From positions 3,935,001-3,999,000 of the forward strand of contig WARS01000093.1 of NCBI GenBank assembly GCA_008933995.1: a DNA stretch of 64,000 nucleotides. Direction: 5' to 3'. This stretch comes from Datnioides undecimradiatus. Lineage: Eukaryota > Chordata > Actinopteri > Lobotiformes > Datnioididae. A model generated the notes under the pieces. The model ran no database searches, was not told the origin of the DNA, and worked only from the letters and a program-made list of their open reading frames with translations. Made by a program: the position numbers and the translations under genes. Shown here piece by piece: positions 45,424 through 58,515 of this stretch. How positions within the stretch are numbered: the stretch's first letter is position 1; every line of letters starts with the position of its first letter.

Positions 45424-46497
45424 ATGATGCTGTTGCAGCCTCTCTGGACCTTCCTCCTGGGACACTCCTCCCTCCTGCTCTCACCTGCGTTCCCCACTGT
45501 CTTCTCCCTGTCTGTCTACCTGTCCTGCTGTCTGCCCTTCCTGCTGCTCGACCTGCTGTCGTCCAGGTGGGCTCTGCTGCGCAGGTACAGGCTGCAGCCG
45601 CGCACCTCTGCCAGCTGGGCCTCCGTGTGGAGCTGCTTGGCTCTGACATTCTACAACCACCTGGTCTACATCCTGCCGCTCACCCTCATTCAGTGGTACC
45701 TGATGCCCATCCACCTGCCCCAGGAGGCCCCACCCCTGCCCCGCCTGCTGGCTCAGGTTCTGGTCTGCCTGCTGCTCTTCGACTTCCAGAGCTTCGTCTG
45801 GCACCTGCTGCATCACAAAGTGCCCTGGCTCTACCGCACCTTCCACAAGGTACATACCCCTGAACTTACCTGTGACAGATGGAAACATGGTTCCTCCACC
45901 TGATGGTCTGAGGTGGCCTCAGGTGGAGGAACCAGGTTTCCATCTGTCACAAACCAAACATTTTATCACTGATCAACTTTAAAAGGTATCTGATCGGTTT
46001 GTTTAGTGACAAGAGTTTGAAGACAGGAGCTCTGAGGTTCAGGTGTGTTCAGGTGTGAAGCTTCAGATCTTAAATCCCAGCGGCTGCTGATCTGATCTTA
46101 TTGTTTAATTAGTAATTAATGATGAGTGATGATGTCTTTACCTCGTGTTGTGTTGTTGCAGGTGCACCACACCTACACCTCCACCTCTGCCCTGACAGCA
46201 CAGTGCTCTGGGGCCTGGGAGACTCTGAGCCTGGGCCTGTTCGCTGCCTCCACTCCCGTCCTGCTGGGCTGCCACCCGCTCAGCCAGCTGGTCTTCTTCC
46301 TGCTCAACATCTGGCTGTCGGTGGAGGACCACTGCGGCTATGACCTGCCCTGGGCCACGCACCGCATGGTACCCCTCAAGCTGTACGGCGGGGCCCGCCA
46401 CCACGACCTCCACCACCTCAAGTCCAAGTACAACTACGCCCCCTATTTCACCCACTGGGACCTTCTGGCTGGGACACTGTACACACAGGAGGACTGA
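45424..46497 (+). CDS. ch25h: CH25H-like cholesterol 25-hydroxylase, two exons
   Basis: Exons 45424-45849 and 46162-46497 join in phase 0 to 253 aa (human CH25H 272 aa). The protein belongs to the membrane-bound di-iron fatty-acid-hydroxylase family. The histidine clusters are complete: WHLLHH, FHKVHH and HHDLHH. Several hydrophobic segments precede the first cluster (about residues 8-50, 65-90 and 105-125). The enzyme makes 25-hydroxycholesterol at the ER, a regulator of SREBP processing and an interferon-induced antiviral oxysterol. The 312-bp intron interrupts the second cluster exactly between FHK and VHH. It contains a near-perfect inverted repeat. Two adjacent ATG codons (45424 and 45427) could serve as start. 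ATTAAA lies at 46590-46595. Fish have several CH25H-like paralogs, so exact orthology is open. Confidence 0.88.
45871..45951 (+). ncRNA. Near-perfect 33-bp hairpin in CH25H intron
   Basis: The left arm 45871-45903 (starting TGTGACAGATGGAAAC) and right arm 45919-45951 are reverse complements at 32 of 33 positions, separated by a 15-nt loop. The 81-nt foldback has pre-miRNA dimensions. It could be an intronic small-RNA precursor, a foldback of a short duplicated segment, or the remnant of an inverted-repeat element. No conservation data are available, so the ncRNA label is a hypothesis. Confidence 0.35.
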
Positions 46498-46615
46498 ACT
46501 ACTGACGGAGGAGTCTGTGGCCTGATGAAGGAGTCTGTGACCTGATCTGGTCTCCACAGCTGGTCTCAGATGATCTGATTGTCTTTTATATTAAAAGAAG
46601 CACAAACATATATTT

Positions 46616-46665
<50 letters not shown>

Positions 46666-47424
46666 ATTATTTATATTCATTTATATTCATGTTTATAAAC
46701 ATTAACAGGTTGATATTGAACATTAAATATATTAACATATTGAATATTGTTATTGAACCAGTCACACTTAAATTCTGTGGTTTTATAATATTTAAACGAT
46801 AAGTTTTACATGTTTGAATCAGAAAGCAAGAGACGTTATTTAAACGTTACTTGGTGGTTAATTGAATGTCACTGCTGGTTAATTGAACGTTACTTGCAGG
46901 ATGTTTTTTCTGTGTAATGTTGGGCACATCTGTTTCTTGGAGACACGACAGAGACAGAAAAATGTTAATATATTATAAATTGCCAGGGGTATGAATAATT
47001 TCGGCCTTGACTGTATGTTGGCCATTAGAGGAAACAGACTGGCAGTGCTCAGTCATGCAGCCTGCGTCTTTCTGTCTTTGTGTATCAAACAGCAGCAGCG
47101 ACTAAACCAGGATCTCGTTTAAGTTAGGCTGGATTAATTTCACTTTCTGTTGATTAATTTTGGAAAAAAATATTCTTGATATTTTCTTAATATCTTGAAT
47201 GTTTTTGGAGAAAATAATGCGTGTTTTTTTTGTTTGTGTGTTTATTGTAAATCTGCCCTGCCTGACATCCATTATCCAGGCGGCATAAGCCTAGTGTGTG
47301 CTTTGTGTTTTTCCTAGCAGAGAAAGTGGTAAGGAAGTATCAGGTCATTGAAGGACTGAGTTGCTGTCCTGGAAAGTTTTGGAAACATGTTGAGTTTGAA
47401 CACTTGTTTGTGTCTGTGCTGCAG
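46498..47424. other. CH25H 3' UTR and intergenic spacer
   Basis: The stretch contains a (GT)n run at 46619-46664 and a transposon-end fragment at about 46975-47018. I searched it for the missing N-terminal exons of the ATG16L1-like gene and found none. Confidence 0.55.
46975..47018. mobile_element. Solo Tc1-type transposon terminus
   Basis: GCCAGGGGTATGAATAATTT followed by a TTGACTGTA motif resembles the terminal inverted repeat found at one end of many fish Tc1 elements. No transposase accompanies it. The match is from memory of the motif. Confidence 0.4.
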
Positions 47425-47965
47425 CTCGCTCAGAGTGTGATTGAACTGAACAACCTGATTCAACAGAAAGACAAAGAGATCCAGAGCAACGAGGCCAAGT
47501 CAGTATCTGTGGTCACACACACTCACACACATTCTGTGTGTGTGATATCTACAGCAGGTGATGAACACATGCATGTTGTGTCAGTATCTTGTCTGGTGTT
47601 TGTGTGTTTTCAGGATGTTGGAGTACCAGCAGCAGATCGCTAACCTGGAGGGGGACTGTCGGGACTTGAGGAGTTACCTGCAGGTAGGAGACCAGCTGAG
47701 ACACCTGTGGACATGAAAACTCAGGTCAGGATGTGTGTTTTGAGCACAAGCCTGTCCTTTGTATTTTATGAAACACAGCGTGTTAATAAACATCATCTAA
47801 TTAAGCAGCAGAGCTTCCACCTGACAGCGTTTCCTCCGCTGTAACGCAGTCTCTGTTAAACCCTCCCGCACCCACCCAGGACAGCACCGGCCCCCTGAGG
47901 CAGCACCGCTCGTTACACCAAAGAGGCAAGAGCACCAGTCTGCTCGGCCTGTAGAGACACGGTGA

Positions 47966-48256
47966 AGGTCAGTGATGAGCAGTAAAAGGTCTGGCCACCC
48001 TGAGTACTCCCTGCCCTCACGGCAGCAGCCCCTGCTCTCTGCCCCATCATGTCTAGTGGTGCAGTGGTGGTCCCAGGAGCTGCTGACACACAGGATGTGA
48101 CTTTTATCTGATGTGAGTCTGTACCGAGATCCACCACAGGCTCAGGGTGATGACATACATCCAACAGGACCAATCAGCATGGAGCGTCAGGCTGAGGAGG
48201 AGGAGGAGGAGGAGGAGGAGGAGGGAGCTGATCTCAAGTTTTCAACCTGAGACCTT
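47966..48256 (+). repeat. Unidentified dispersed repeat, copy 1
   Basis: Begins GTCAGTGATGAGCAGTAAAA and ends at TTTTCAACCTGAGACC. The core words CCCCTGCTCTCTGC, AGTGGTGCAGTGGTGGT and GCTGCTGACACACAGGATGT are shared with two further copies in the same locus. It contains an expanded (GGA)n tract at about 48193-48228. No coding capacity or clear terminal repeats are seen. A Rex1-like element abuts its end. Confidence 0.85.
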
Positions 48257-49292
48257 CACCGTGAGCACAACAGGAAGTCTGGTACCAGTGCCTAAAACAC
48301 CGCACCCTAAAGACCTCAGCAACTACAGGCCGGTGGCTCTAACATCTCATTTGATGAAGACACTGGAGAGACTGGTCCTAGGACACCTCTGCTCCATGGT
48401 GGGCTCCTCCATGGATCCACTACAGTTTGCCTACCGGCCTAACGTTGGAGTGGAGGACGCCATCATCTTCCTGCTACATCGAGCTCATTCTCACCTGGAG
48501 AAACCCGGCAGCACTGTGAGAATCACGTTCTATGATTTCTCAAGTGCGTGATTCTGAAGGACAAACTGGAGAGGATGGGTGTGGACAACCAGCTCTCAGA
48601 ATGGATCCTGGACTACCTCACAAACCGACCACAGTTTGTGAGATCCTGGAAGTGTGTCTCTGACCTGCTCACCTGTAGCACGGGTGTCCCCAAGGGGACT
48701 ATCTTGGCCCCTCTACACGGCGGAATTCAGGCACAATACTGACAGCTGTGTGCTGCAGAAGTTCTCTGATGACTCTGCGATTGTCGGCCTCATGACTGGC
48801 GACAACGACGCAGAGTACAGAAGAGACAGGCCCGCAGAGCACTAGCGGACTGGTGTCAGCGGAGCCACCTACTGATCAACGTGGGGAAAACCAAGGAGAT
48901 GGTGGTGGACTTTCGCAGACGACGGCAAAACTGTCATCTCTGCTGGACAATGAGTCCCACCCCCTGCAGGACGCCCTGTCAGCTCTGGAGAGCAGCTTCA
49001 GTGTCAGACTACTCCATCCCCGATATGTGAAGGAAAGACAGCAACCACTCCTGATATGTGCATTTTCACTACATTCTCACTACATTCCACTGTGCAATAT
49101 CTTATTTTTTTTTTTTTTTTATTCTTTATTGTATTTACTTTTTTTTTTTTTATTACAATATGTTGCTTATTGCTTTACTTACCGCTCTTACCTGCTGTAC
49201 TGCTCTTACCTGCTTACTGTTCTTACTTGCTGCTGCAACAATGCAATTTCCCCATTGTGGGACAAATAAAGGTTTTCTTATTCTTAAGTCAG
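48257..49292 (+). mobile_element. Rex1/Babar-like non-LTR retrotransposon, degraded
   Basis: The + strand encodes RT fragments LSNYRPVALTSHLMKTLERL, DPLQFAYRPNVGVEDAI, VRITFYDFSSA, LSEWILDYLTNRPQFV and KFSDDSAIVG (SDD in place of the usual F/YxDD) in more than one frame. The 3' end has a CAATTTCCCC-ATTGTGGGAC-AAATAAAGG motif. Termini of this form are characteristic of Rex1-type elements of fish. The frame is broken at about 48545 and 48720, and two poly-T runs are present (about 49106-49160). It lies in an intron of the ATG16L1-like gene, in the same orientation. Confidence 0.7.
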
Positions 49293-49642
49293 TTTCATTA
49301 CAGTGGCGGCACATTTGATGTTAGTGTTTAAATGTAGTTCTGTCGGGAAAGCAGGTTTGTCTCCTGAGACTTCGATCATTAAAATCTAAACAGAGTCAAA
49401 CCAGCTCCAGCAGCGAAAGCAGAAGTTTCTTTGAGGGTTTAAACACTGGAGCCTGAAGAGAAGCAGCTCCATCATAAAGGACAGCGACATCCCTGAGGAG
49501 TAGAGCTGTGACGAGCCCACGCATAAAGTCTAAACCCAGTATTAACTCAGTGTAAACGCAGTCTAAACTTGGTATCAACTCAGTCTAATAGTACAACAAA
49601 GCTACCTCATCCTAAACAATCACTGGTGTCTCACTGACTTAA

Positions 49643-50009
<367 letters not shown>

Positions 50010-50882
50010 TGACTCTGCAATGCTGTTTGTGTTTCAGACGCAGACAAGCCAAACTGCAGAAGGAACTGGCCGATGCTGCCAAAGAGCCTCTGCCTGTCGA
50101 ACCGTCAGTAGACTTTCTGTTGCTTCATTATGTCACAGAGGTGGACGTCGGTCTGACTTGCTGTTTGTGTCCTCAGAGATGACGACATCGAGGTTCTGGC
50201 TGAGGATGGAGGGAAGGGGGGCGGAGAGACCTCCCCCAACAGACCGCTCAGCAGGACTCCCAGGTGAGACCAGAATCTGTCCCGCCAAAGACTCAGGGCA
50301 CCAAAGCTGCTAATACGAAATAGGTCAGGGGCCACCCTTGGACCGGGGGGGGGGGGTCTGCCCACAGGTCTGCTACAGTGACCAATGCAAAGTGTTGGTT
50401 AGTTGCAGCAGCTGCTGTGAATGATGATCAGACAGCAATCAGTGTTATTGATATGATAAATGTTGTGATGACATAGTTAATGTGACGCCGCGCTCAGTGG
50501 CCGTGGAGCTGAACATCTGGTTTCCACTCAAACGTGTGTTTCTTGGTTGCAGTAAGAAAACGTCCCAGCCTCCCCCCGGCAGTCTGCTCGACTCCATCTC
50601 CAACATATTTGGGTATGTAGCTGTGCCATCACCAGGTGTGTCCTGCATCCATCCTGGTCTCTGGGGGTCTGGATTGTCCGTGTTGTTATTGACCACCTGT
50701 CTTTGTACCTGTCTGTCTGTCTGCAGCGTGTCTGAGTGTGTTCAGCCTGGACTCGTCGCACCACACTCCAGGTGAAAGGACTGTGTGTGCTCACCCTATT
50801 CACATATCAGCTCTGTGATTGGCCGGTTGTTAACAGCATATTTGACTTTAGAGGAACAAAGTTTCACTAGGGCTCAGTCCTG

Positions 50883-51035
50883 CTGACAGCCTGCCTGTCT
50901 GTCTCTCTGCCTGTCTGTCTGTCTCTCTGCCTGTCTGTCTGTCTCTCTGCCTGTCTCTCTCTATCTATCTCTGTGTCTCTCTGCCTGTCTGTCTCTCTCT
51001 GTGTCTCTTTGTCTGTCTGCCTGAGCCTCAGACCT
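50883..51035. repeat. CTGTCTGTCTCTCTGC minisatellite
   Basis: Six or more units of a 16-24 bp CTGT/CTCT repeat lie in an intron of the ATG16L1-like gene. Confidence 0.85.
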
Positions 51036-52980
51036 TCATGTTCAGGATGATTTGTAGAAACTTTATTGATCCTCTGACTTTTCATCAGTTCTGTTAGTGT
51101 GTTAGCGTGTTGAGGTTAGCGTTCAGCTGTGTGTAAGTACTGGACCTGCTAGCACGGCTGCAGACTCAGTGCTTTGGTCACTTTTTACTCTGCAAGTTAA
51201 TCTATGACATCACTGAGACGAGCAGTCACATGATCCAAAGCACCTCATCATGAGGTCAATCTGATACTCACACTTTCTCTTAGTGACATCAGCAGTTCAC
51301 ACGTTCACCTGCTGAGTCAAATGTTTGTGACTGCCGGAAGCGACGTCAACCAGAACCACAAAGAAGAGTGATTCAACAGATGCTCAACTTTAGACGATGT
51401 CTCTGATTGGCTGTCAGCAGGGGATGAGGGTGGAGTCTCTGATTGGCTGTCAGCAGGGAATGACAGACACCTGACAGATGATGCTGTCGAACTTGTCAAT
51501 GATGTTAAATCAATAATAAACCAGTCAATAATGAGTGTCTCAGCAGATGATGCAGGACGCAGCGGCAGTGTCTGGTCCTTCCTCTGCTCACGTCACATTA
51601 AACTACATTAAACCAGCTCCCGGCTTCCTGAAACCCCTCGTCCAGGGGGGTTCTGTTTCCAGAAGGTCTGCTCACCTGCGCTGTTACCTATACTTCTGCA
51701 CTTGACATGTGCTCCATTCGCCCACTCCTGTGTCCCATCAGACTCTGACATTTCTCAGCACCTGTCCACGTTGCTCCTCTCTGCTCGTGTTGTTCTGACT
51801 CTATATGTACGTCTCTTTGGATAAAAGCATCTCACAAATGAAAGGTGTAGGTGGATGTAGTTGTTGTTGTGTGTGGGTGGAGCTGCTCCCTGATTAGATC
51901 AACAACATGATGCAGTTGATGGTCACAACTAGACACCTCACATCATTCTGCTGGTGGACTGGACTCAGCTCCAGCTGATGATGGAGTCTGTGCTGTGTTC
52001 CAGATAATGTGAGGTCATGCAGGAGGGTCAGTCCACTGCAGGTCCTGGTCTTGTCATGTGGTCTCTGGTGCACTCTGAGACTGAGAACAGCTAAACTGCC
52101 CAAGATGCAGATTAGTGTGTGATGTTTCTGTTGGTAGCTGATCTCACACACTAACATTAACTGTACGGCTTTGTGTTGTAACAGCGTGACTAATGAAACA
52201 CATGGATAGTGCAGGTGTCAATGTTTTCTTCAGGTGATTGGTTAGCAGAGGTGGTGAACTCAAGTCACATGGTTGATAAAACCACAGTTTCATACCTTTA
52301 AATGGACTTTTATTAAACTCCCAAACCTCCATTATACGGTTTACTGTATCCTCACCAGTCTACCTGCGGACTGATGGGCCTGTTGTCTAATGAAACCCTT
52401 CCTTGTGTGTGTTTGACTCTCCAAACCATCACTTTACTCATTATAGTTACTGGACTCTCTCACACTAACACACTCACACACGCATATTCACACACTCACA
52501 TGCACACACACACCTCTGATATGTGACTTAAGTTCAACTCGGAGCTGATGTGAATCCACACTTTGGCTTTAGTCGCAGATCTCAATCAAATGTAACTTCC
52601 TGGTCTGAGTAATCAGCCAATGGTGTGATGTCATTCGACTGTTGGTGACGCTGCTCCTCTTCCTCAGCAGGCGTCGAACTGCCAGCTCCTTCAGCACTTC
52701 ACCTGAAAACACTGAGGCCCCTTCAGGCGTGTGTGCAGAGGTTCGAGTCCCATCAACAGCTCTGCACATCTTTGTAAGTATGTCACTCTGTTGGTGATTG
52801 GCCCAAAGCGAGGAGGTCTGTCTGTCAGTGGGAAAACACTTATTGGACAAACGCTGGCTGCTGTTCAGCTGGTCGCTGGCATTATAAACAACGCTTTGTT
52901 CCAAAAAGGGAACAAGTACTAAACTGTTGGATGTAACAGGAAATATCAACAGTTGTGGTTGCCCAGGTCTAACCTGTTTG

Positions 52981-53263
52981 GTCAGTGATGAGCAGTAAAA
53001 GGTCTGATACCCACAATCCTCCACTGCCCTCTGGCTCCCAGCAGCCCCTGCTCTCTGCTCCCATCATGCTCTAGTGGTGCAGTGGTGGTCCCAGGAGCTG
53101 CTGACACACAGGATGTGACATCACAGTGTGAGTCTGCACCAAGGTCCAACAGGCTCAGTGTGATGACATACATCCAACAGGACCAATCAGCATGGAGCGT
53201 CAGGGCTGAGGAGGAGGAGGGAGGAGGGAGCTGATCTCAAGTTTTCAACCTGAGACCAACAGA
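52981..53263 (+). repeat. Unidentified dispersed repeat, copy 2
   Basis: Same start and end words as copy 1, with a shorter GGA tract. It ends about 75 bp before the first WD40 exon of the ATG16L1-like gene. The 2-kb intron around it (51036-52980) otherwise shows no recognisable element. Confidence 0.85.
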
Positions 53264-53300
53264 AAGAGGGAAAGTGATCAGTGTTCAGGTGTTTTGATAG

Positions 53301-53534
<234 letters not shown>

Positions 53535-53749
53535 TGAGCCTAAAGGAGCGCTGACCGGCAGTAATGCTGGAATCACCAGCATCGAGTTCGACAGTGCTGT
53601 AAGTTGTGTACAGCTGAATCCTTGTTTGTTGTTATTTGTTGTTTTTGAGTGTGAGCTGTTTCCGTGTGATGTAAATAATATAGAGAATCGTGGAGCTCAG
53701 TGTTGAAGCGTTCAGCTCCAATAGATATCAATATTTATTGATCACATAG

Positions 53750-53905
<156 letters not shown>

Positions 53906-54116
53906 TAGATCGGACGAGCAGCAGTAGTGATTGATGTCATTATCAATAAGGTATTGATTACGTTCGTGATGAATCGATTGGTTTTATTGTTTTATTCTTA
54001 ACGTTTTCCAACATCCAAACTCAGAATAACAATCCTAATAAACTGTCCATCGACGATCACACACTTCATAAACACTTTGATTGGCTGCAAAGGTGTGTTT
54101 GTGTTCATCAGTCTGC

Positions 54117-54395
54117 TGGTCACTGATGTGATGTAAAAGGTCTGAACCTCAGAGCCCTCCCACTGACCTCTTCAGCTCCCAGCAGCCCCTGCTCTCTGCT
54201 CCCATCATGCTCTAGTGGTGCAGTGGTGGTTCCAGGTGCTGCTGACACACAGGATGTGACATCACAGTGTGAGTCTGTACTGAGATCCTACAGACTCAGT
54301 GTGATGACATATGTCCAACAGAACCAATCAGCACAGAGCGTCAGGGCTGAGTGGGCGGGGCCTGAGTCCTGATCTCACTCTTCTACTGAGACCAT
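54117..54395 (+). repeat. Unidentified dispersed repeat, copy 3
   Basis: Aligns to copies 1 and 2 over the core (CAGCAGCCCCTGCTCTCTGC, CTAGTGGTGCAGTGGTGGT, GACACACAGGATGTGACATC). It diverges at the 3' end, where a GGGCGGGGCC word replaces the GGA tract. Confidence 0.8.
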
Positions 54396-54506
54396 GAAGA
54401 CATGACCACTGTCAGAACACACACGCAGTCACACACATGCAGTCACACGTAGACACACAGTCTGAACTCTGAACGTTCTCACACGCATTGTTTCGGTCGA
54501 TCCTAA

Positions 54507-54692
<186 letters not shown>

Positions 54693-54695
54693 TGA

Positions 54696-54890
<195 letters not shown>

Positions 54891-55619
54891 TGAGTGAGTT
54901 GAAGACCAGGTCCTTAAGTGGTCTGACTGATCAGGTGTCCTCTATTAGCGTGCTGGTCTGTGTTAATGAGTCTGATCACCTGTCAGGTGGAGATCAGGTG
55001 TCCAAACATCCTACAATCTCCCGTTTTTGATTTCAGTTTAATCATCCAGTGTCTCATTTTAGGATCTGGAAGGTCTGACAAGTTTCCACACTGATGAGTG
55101 TTAACAAGCTTGTTAGTGTTCAGTCAGTTGAACACATTAACGAGAAACGTGCTGGCAGACGCAGTGGCAGGAAGTGTTGCCGGCTGAATTTAGATGATTT
55201 CTTCTTCATGAATGTTTCGAAGCATTTTGACTCAAATGGTTTTAAAAAGAGGATTTAAGTGTGTTTTTGGCTCCAGTTCACTGTCCAGTCAGTGGACACC
55301 TGACCATTACACCTGGACACCCGACCGTCACACCTGACCCTGATACCTGTGAGCTCTGATGTAGGACACAAAGGTTCTGGTTCTCATTCTGAGTCTTTAC
55401 ATAAAGGTGTTCAGGAGGTTCCAGAGTGAAGACTGTGTGTGTAGCCAATCAGGTTCCTTTTCCAGTGAACTTGATGAAGATGACACTTAATGGGCAGATC
55501 GTGCTTCAAGATGTTTGGATCAGGAATCAGCAGGAGACCAGCTGAAAGATGGTCCACACTGTCTATCAGAAACACAGATCAGAGCTTCTTATGAGGCTTC
55601 GTAATCCAATAACAAGAAC

Positions 55620-55620
<1 letters not shown>

Positions 55621-55655
<35 letters not shown>

Positions 55656-55656
55656 G
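55621..55656. repeat. (GT)n microsatellite
   Basis: An uninterrupted GT run followed by a G run, just upstream of an exon acceptor in the ATG16L1-like gene. Confidence 0.9.
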
Positions 55657-56449
55657 GGGGGGGTTTGCTGTGTCCAGGCGGGCCGTCCAGGGCTGGAGCT
55701 GCTGGGCAGAGTGACATCTCTGGACCTGAACCGCGACGCAGCTGAGCTGCTCACCTGCTCCAGGGCGACCTGGTGAAGATCATCGACCTGCTTTTAACAC
55801 TGTCCGACAGGCGTTCAGTGAGTCCGACCTGAGCCGGGCCTACAGAGCTCAGGCGCCTGAGGGCAGCGGCTGGCGTGAGCCTCTGCCACTTCATGAAGAG
55901 AAAACTTCCAGCACCTGATCCTGCTGCTTTGTGTGTGTGTGTGTGTGTGTGTGTTCAGTGCTCAGGGCTTTAAGTGTGGTGCCATTGGATGCAGGTCCCT
56001 TCAGGTGAGATGATTTCTCAGTGACAGACTGTAAATGTTTTCAAATAAATAATCAATTGTGTTTTTAATTGATTATTCTGATCTTTCTCACTGATGCGAT
56101 TGTCGTTGTTTGTAAGTTATTCAGTCCCTTTGTGTTGAAACTCTGATGCTTTTATTATGAAACCTCTGCAGGAAGTGTCAAGCGTCACTGACCCTATTTG
56201 TTTTCAGTCCTGATGCTTCGCCTCGTGGCGGTGGATCAGCTGATGGTACTCTGTACATCTGGGACGTCCTGACAGGGAAGGTGGACGAACTCTGGACGAA
56301 ACCACAAGTAAACTCGACTGGTCACCCAGTGTTGTTACTGTAATCAGATTACCAGAGACCTGAAAGCTGACCTGCATTGGACATGTGATGGCGGCAACCT
56401 GCAACATGTTTGTCTCATTGTTGTTTTGGTGATTTACCGTTAAATATGA

Positions 56450-56548
<99 letters not shown>

Positions 56549-56551
56549 TGA

Positions 56552-57539
56552 TTGGCTGAGGTTTCCAACCTCCTGATGATGTGGACTGCAGGGAGGCGAA
56601 GGCAGAGACCCGGAGAAGCAGGAGGGTGGAGCTCCTCTCAGACTGACTTGTTTCCTGCCACTTGTCATTGTGGCATCACGGCATCGAATCGAACATTAAA
56701 CTGCTTCCTGTTTTGTGTTTTGCGCTGTGACGCCGTTTGTTCCTCTGAACATTTAGAGTCAAGCGTCAGATGCGTGACTCGTCAGAGTGTCCTACGTCAC
56801 ACCGTCATCACACTAATGTGTCTGTGTGTGAAACTGAATAAAGTCCAAATAATCTCGTCTTTTCTCTCAAAACCATGTCCTGTGAAAACAGGAAGTGTGT
56901 GACTTAACTTCCTGTCTCAGGTCAAATCTGTTTACTGGCTTGTCAGAGTAATGTGAACACATTGAGTTATGGGTAAATCTCCCAAAGTCTGCAGGAAGCA
57001 CTTAAAGCATCTGCAGGGCTGCTGATCTGAGCCTTGTGGATGCAAGTCTGTCACTTCCTGTTGGCGGTATGAATGGTTGTGCTCAGGTGTTGAGCAGGTA
57101 CAGCGTTGAACAGTTCCGATAGACCTACATTTGGAATTTGAAAAAGCAAGAAAGAAAGTTCTTCTTCCTTCTCTGTACATAGTAAAATCAGTGGTTCTCA
57201 ACCTGAGGCTCGTGCCCCCCCCCCCCCCCCCCCGAGGAGTCATGAGATTGATCTGTGTGTATTAAATGTGTGTGTGTGTAAGCTGCTGATGTCAGCAGAC
57301 AGACTGCTGAGTCTGACTGGCAACTGCATAGCTGGGTTCAGCAGAGACTCAGTGCTGATCACATTGTCTCTGTCTTATTCATCATTGTGTTAATGATTAT
57401 TGATCACAGTTCAGACTTGCTCTAAAAAAGAAACATTTTTAAAAAAGAGCTTTAAAAAAGAGTTCAGAGTTTTCCCACAATGAAGCCTAGACCCTCCCAC
57501 GTGGATCAGATCCATCGTGACAAACGCACCTGGTTCACA
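56552..57539. other. ATG16L1-like 3' UTR and spacer
   Basis: Probable 3' UTR to about 56860, then spacer with a poly-C run at 57215-57233 and short GT tracts. No exon is seen on the + strand. Confidence 0.5.
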
Positions 57540-58284
57540 TCAGCAGCATCGTCTCCTCCAACAGAAACCGGTTTCAGACACGTTATCGTGTTTGTCAGCC
57601 GAACTGTGTTTCAGGGCCAGACGATGACCAGACGTCCCGTCAGCAGAAACGCTGCAGGCTGGAAGGCCAAAAGTGTTTGTGTTACTGGATTGAAGGCTGG
57701 GAGGAGTGCTGGGACCAGATCTCAGACCAACAGACGAGTAGATGGACCAGTTCTGGTCTGTGTTGAATCTGCTGGAGTCCCAGGCAACTGCTGGTCCCAC
57801 ACAGGTCGAAGGGAAGATGGTGGTAGCCACTGAGGAAACGGAGTTTAATAACACAAACTGATTGTGAGCCTGCACACACTAGGTCTAGGGCCAGGGTCTA
57901 GGATTTTTCATCTGTTTGAACTGCAGAAGGTTTCTTGGATTCATATATCTTTTCTATTCCTAGAATTGAGTTTGGCAGTGAGGAGCTCCATCACCAGCAA
58001 AATGACTTCCAACCAATGATTCCTCCATGGGCAGTAGCAGGAAAGGAGCAGACAAACCTGCTAAGGGGATACAGGCAGAAGCTGAGGTGAGCTAGTCTGA
58101 GGCGGTTCCAGACAAAACATCTCACTCTGTGACTGAGCCGAGTGAAGACCTTCATCTCATCCTGGTACTGCTCCACATGAAAAGGTGGCTCCACCCATCC
58201 ACAGGAGAACCCCCTGGTTAAATCAGGGACAGGGTGAAGCTGATTTATCAGGTAGCGCTCCATGTCATCGTTTAACGGGTTTAT
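57540..58284 (-). CDS. Two plausible exons of an unrecognised gene
   Basis: On the minus strand, 58284-58126 (159 nt) has an acceptor TTTCAG and a donor GTGAGA. It encodes 53 residues with no stop (INPLNDDMERYLINQLHPVP, then HVEQYQDEMKVFTRLSHR). After a 256-bp intron, 57869-57540 starts after GTGCAG in the matching phase and encodes 109 residues to a stop (AHNQFVLLNSVSSVATT, then FNTDQNWSIYSSVGLRSG). The composition is non-repetitive and protein-like; the second part is Ser/Thr-rich. I do not recognise the family and see no further upstream exons, because a mariner-like element begins 230 bp away. It may be the 3' end of a gene or a chance pair of open frames. Confidence 0.35.
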
Positions 58285-58515
58285 CTGAAATGATGACAAA
58301 GGATTTGACTGCACGCTGCAGCAGTTACACGTAAACAACAAGATCCTCTACATGTGAATATACACATTCATCTGACGTTTCAAAGTCCACTTACTGCCTG
58401 TTTGTTGGAGCTTTCAACAGCATTGCATGGTCTTCATCAGCAGATTTTGCTCATCTATTAAACTAAAGGTTTCTGTGGAGCCTTTTGTGTTTTTAATTGC
58501 TTCTAAGCGGATTTT
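58285..58515. other. Short spacer
   Basis: No feature recognised between the putative exon and the mariner-like terminus. Confidence 0.5.

Noticed and set aside
47296-47643. Possible alternative N terminus (MCFVFFLAEKVV...) for the ATG16L1-like gene
   Set aside because: The frame reads through an apparent intron acceptor (CTGCAG at 47424), and the upstream part has no similarity to ATG16L1. It cannot be excluded without transcripts.
52725-52760. GGTTCGAGTCCC word resembling a tRNA T-arm
   Set aside because: No matching acceptor stem, D-arm or anticodon arm can be drawn around it.
57480-57833. Plus-strand open frame of 117 codons
   Set aside because: It overlaps the minus-strand candidate exon, has no splice context, and its composition mirrors that of the opposite strand.
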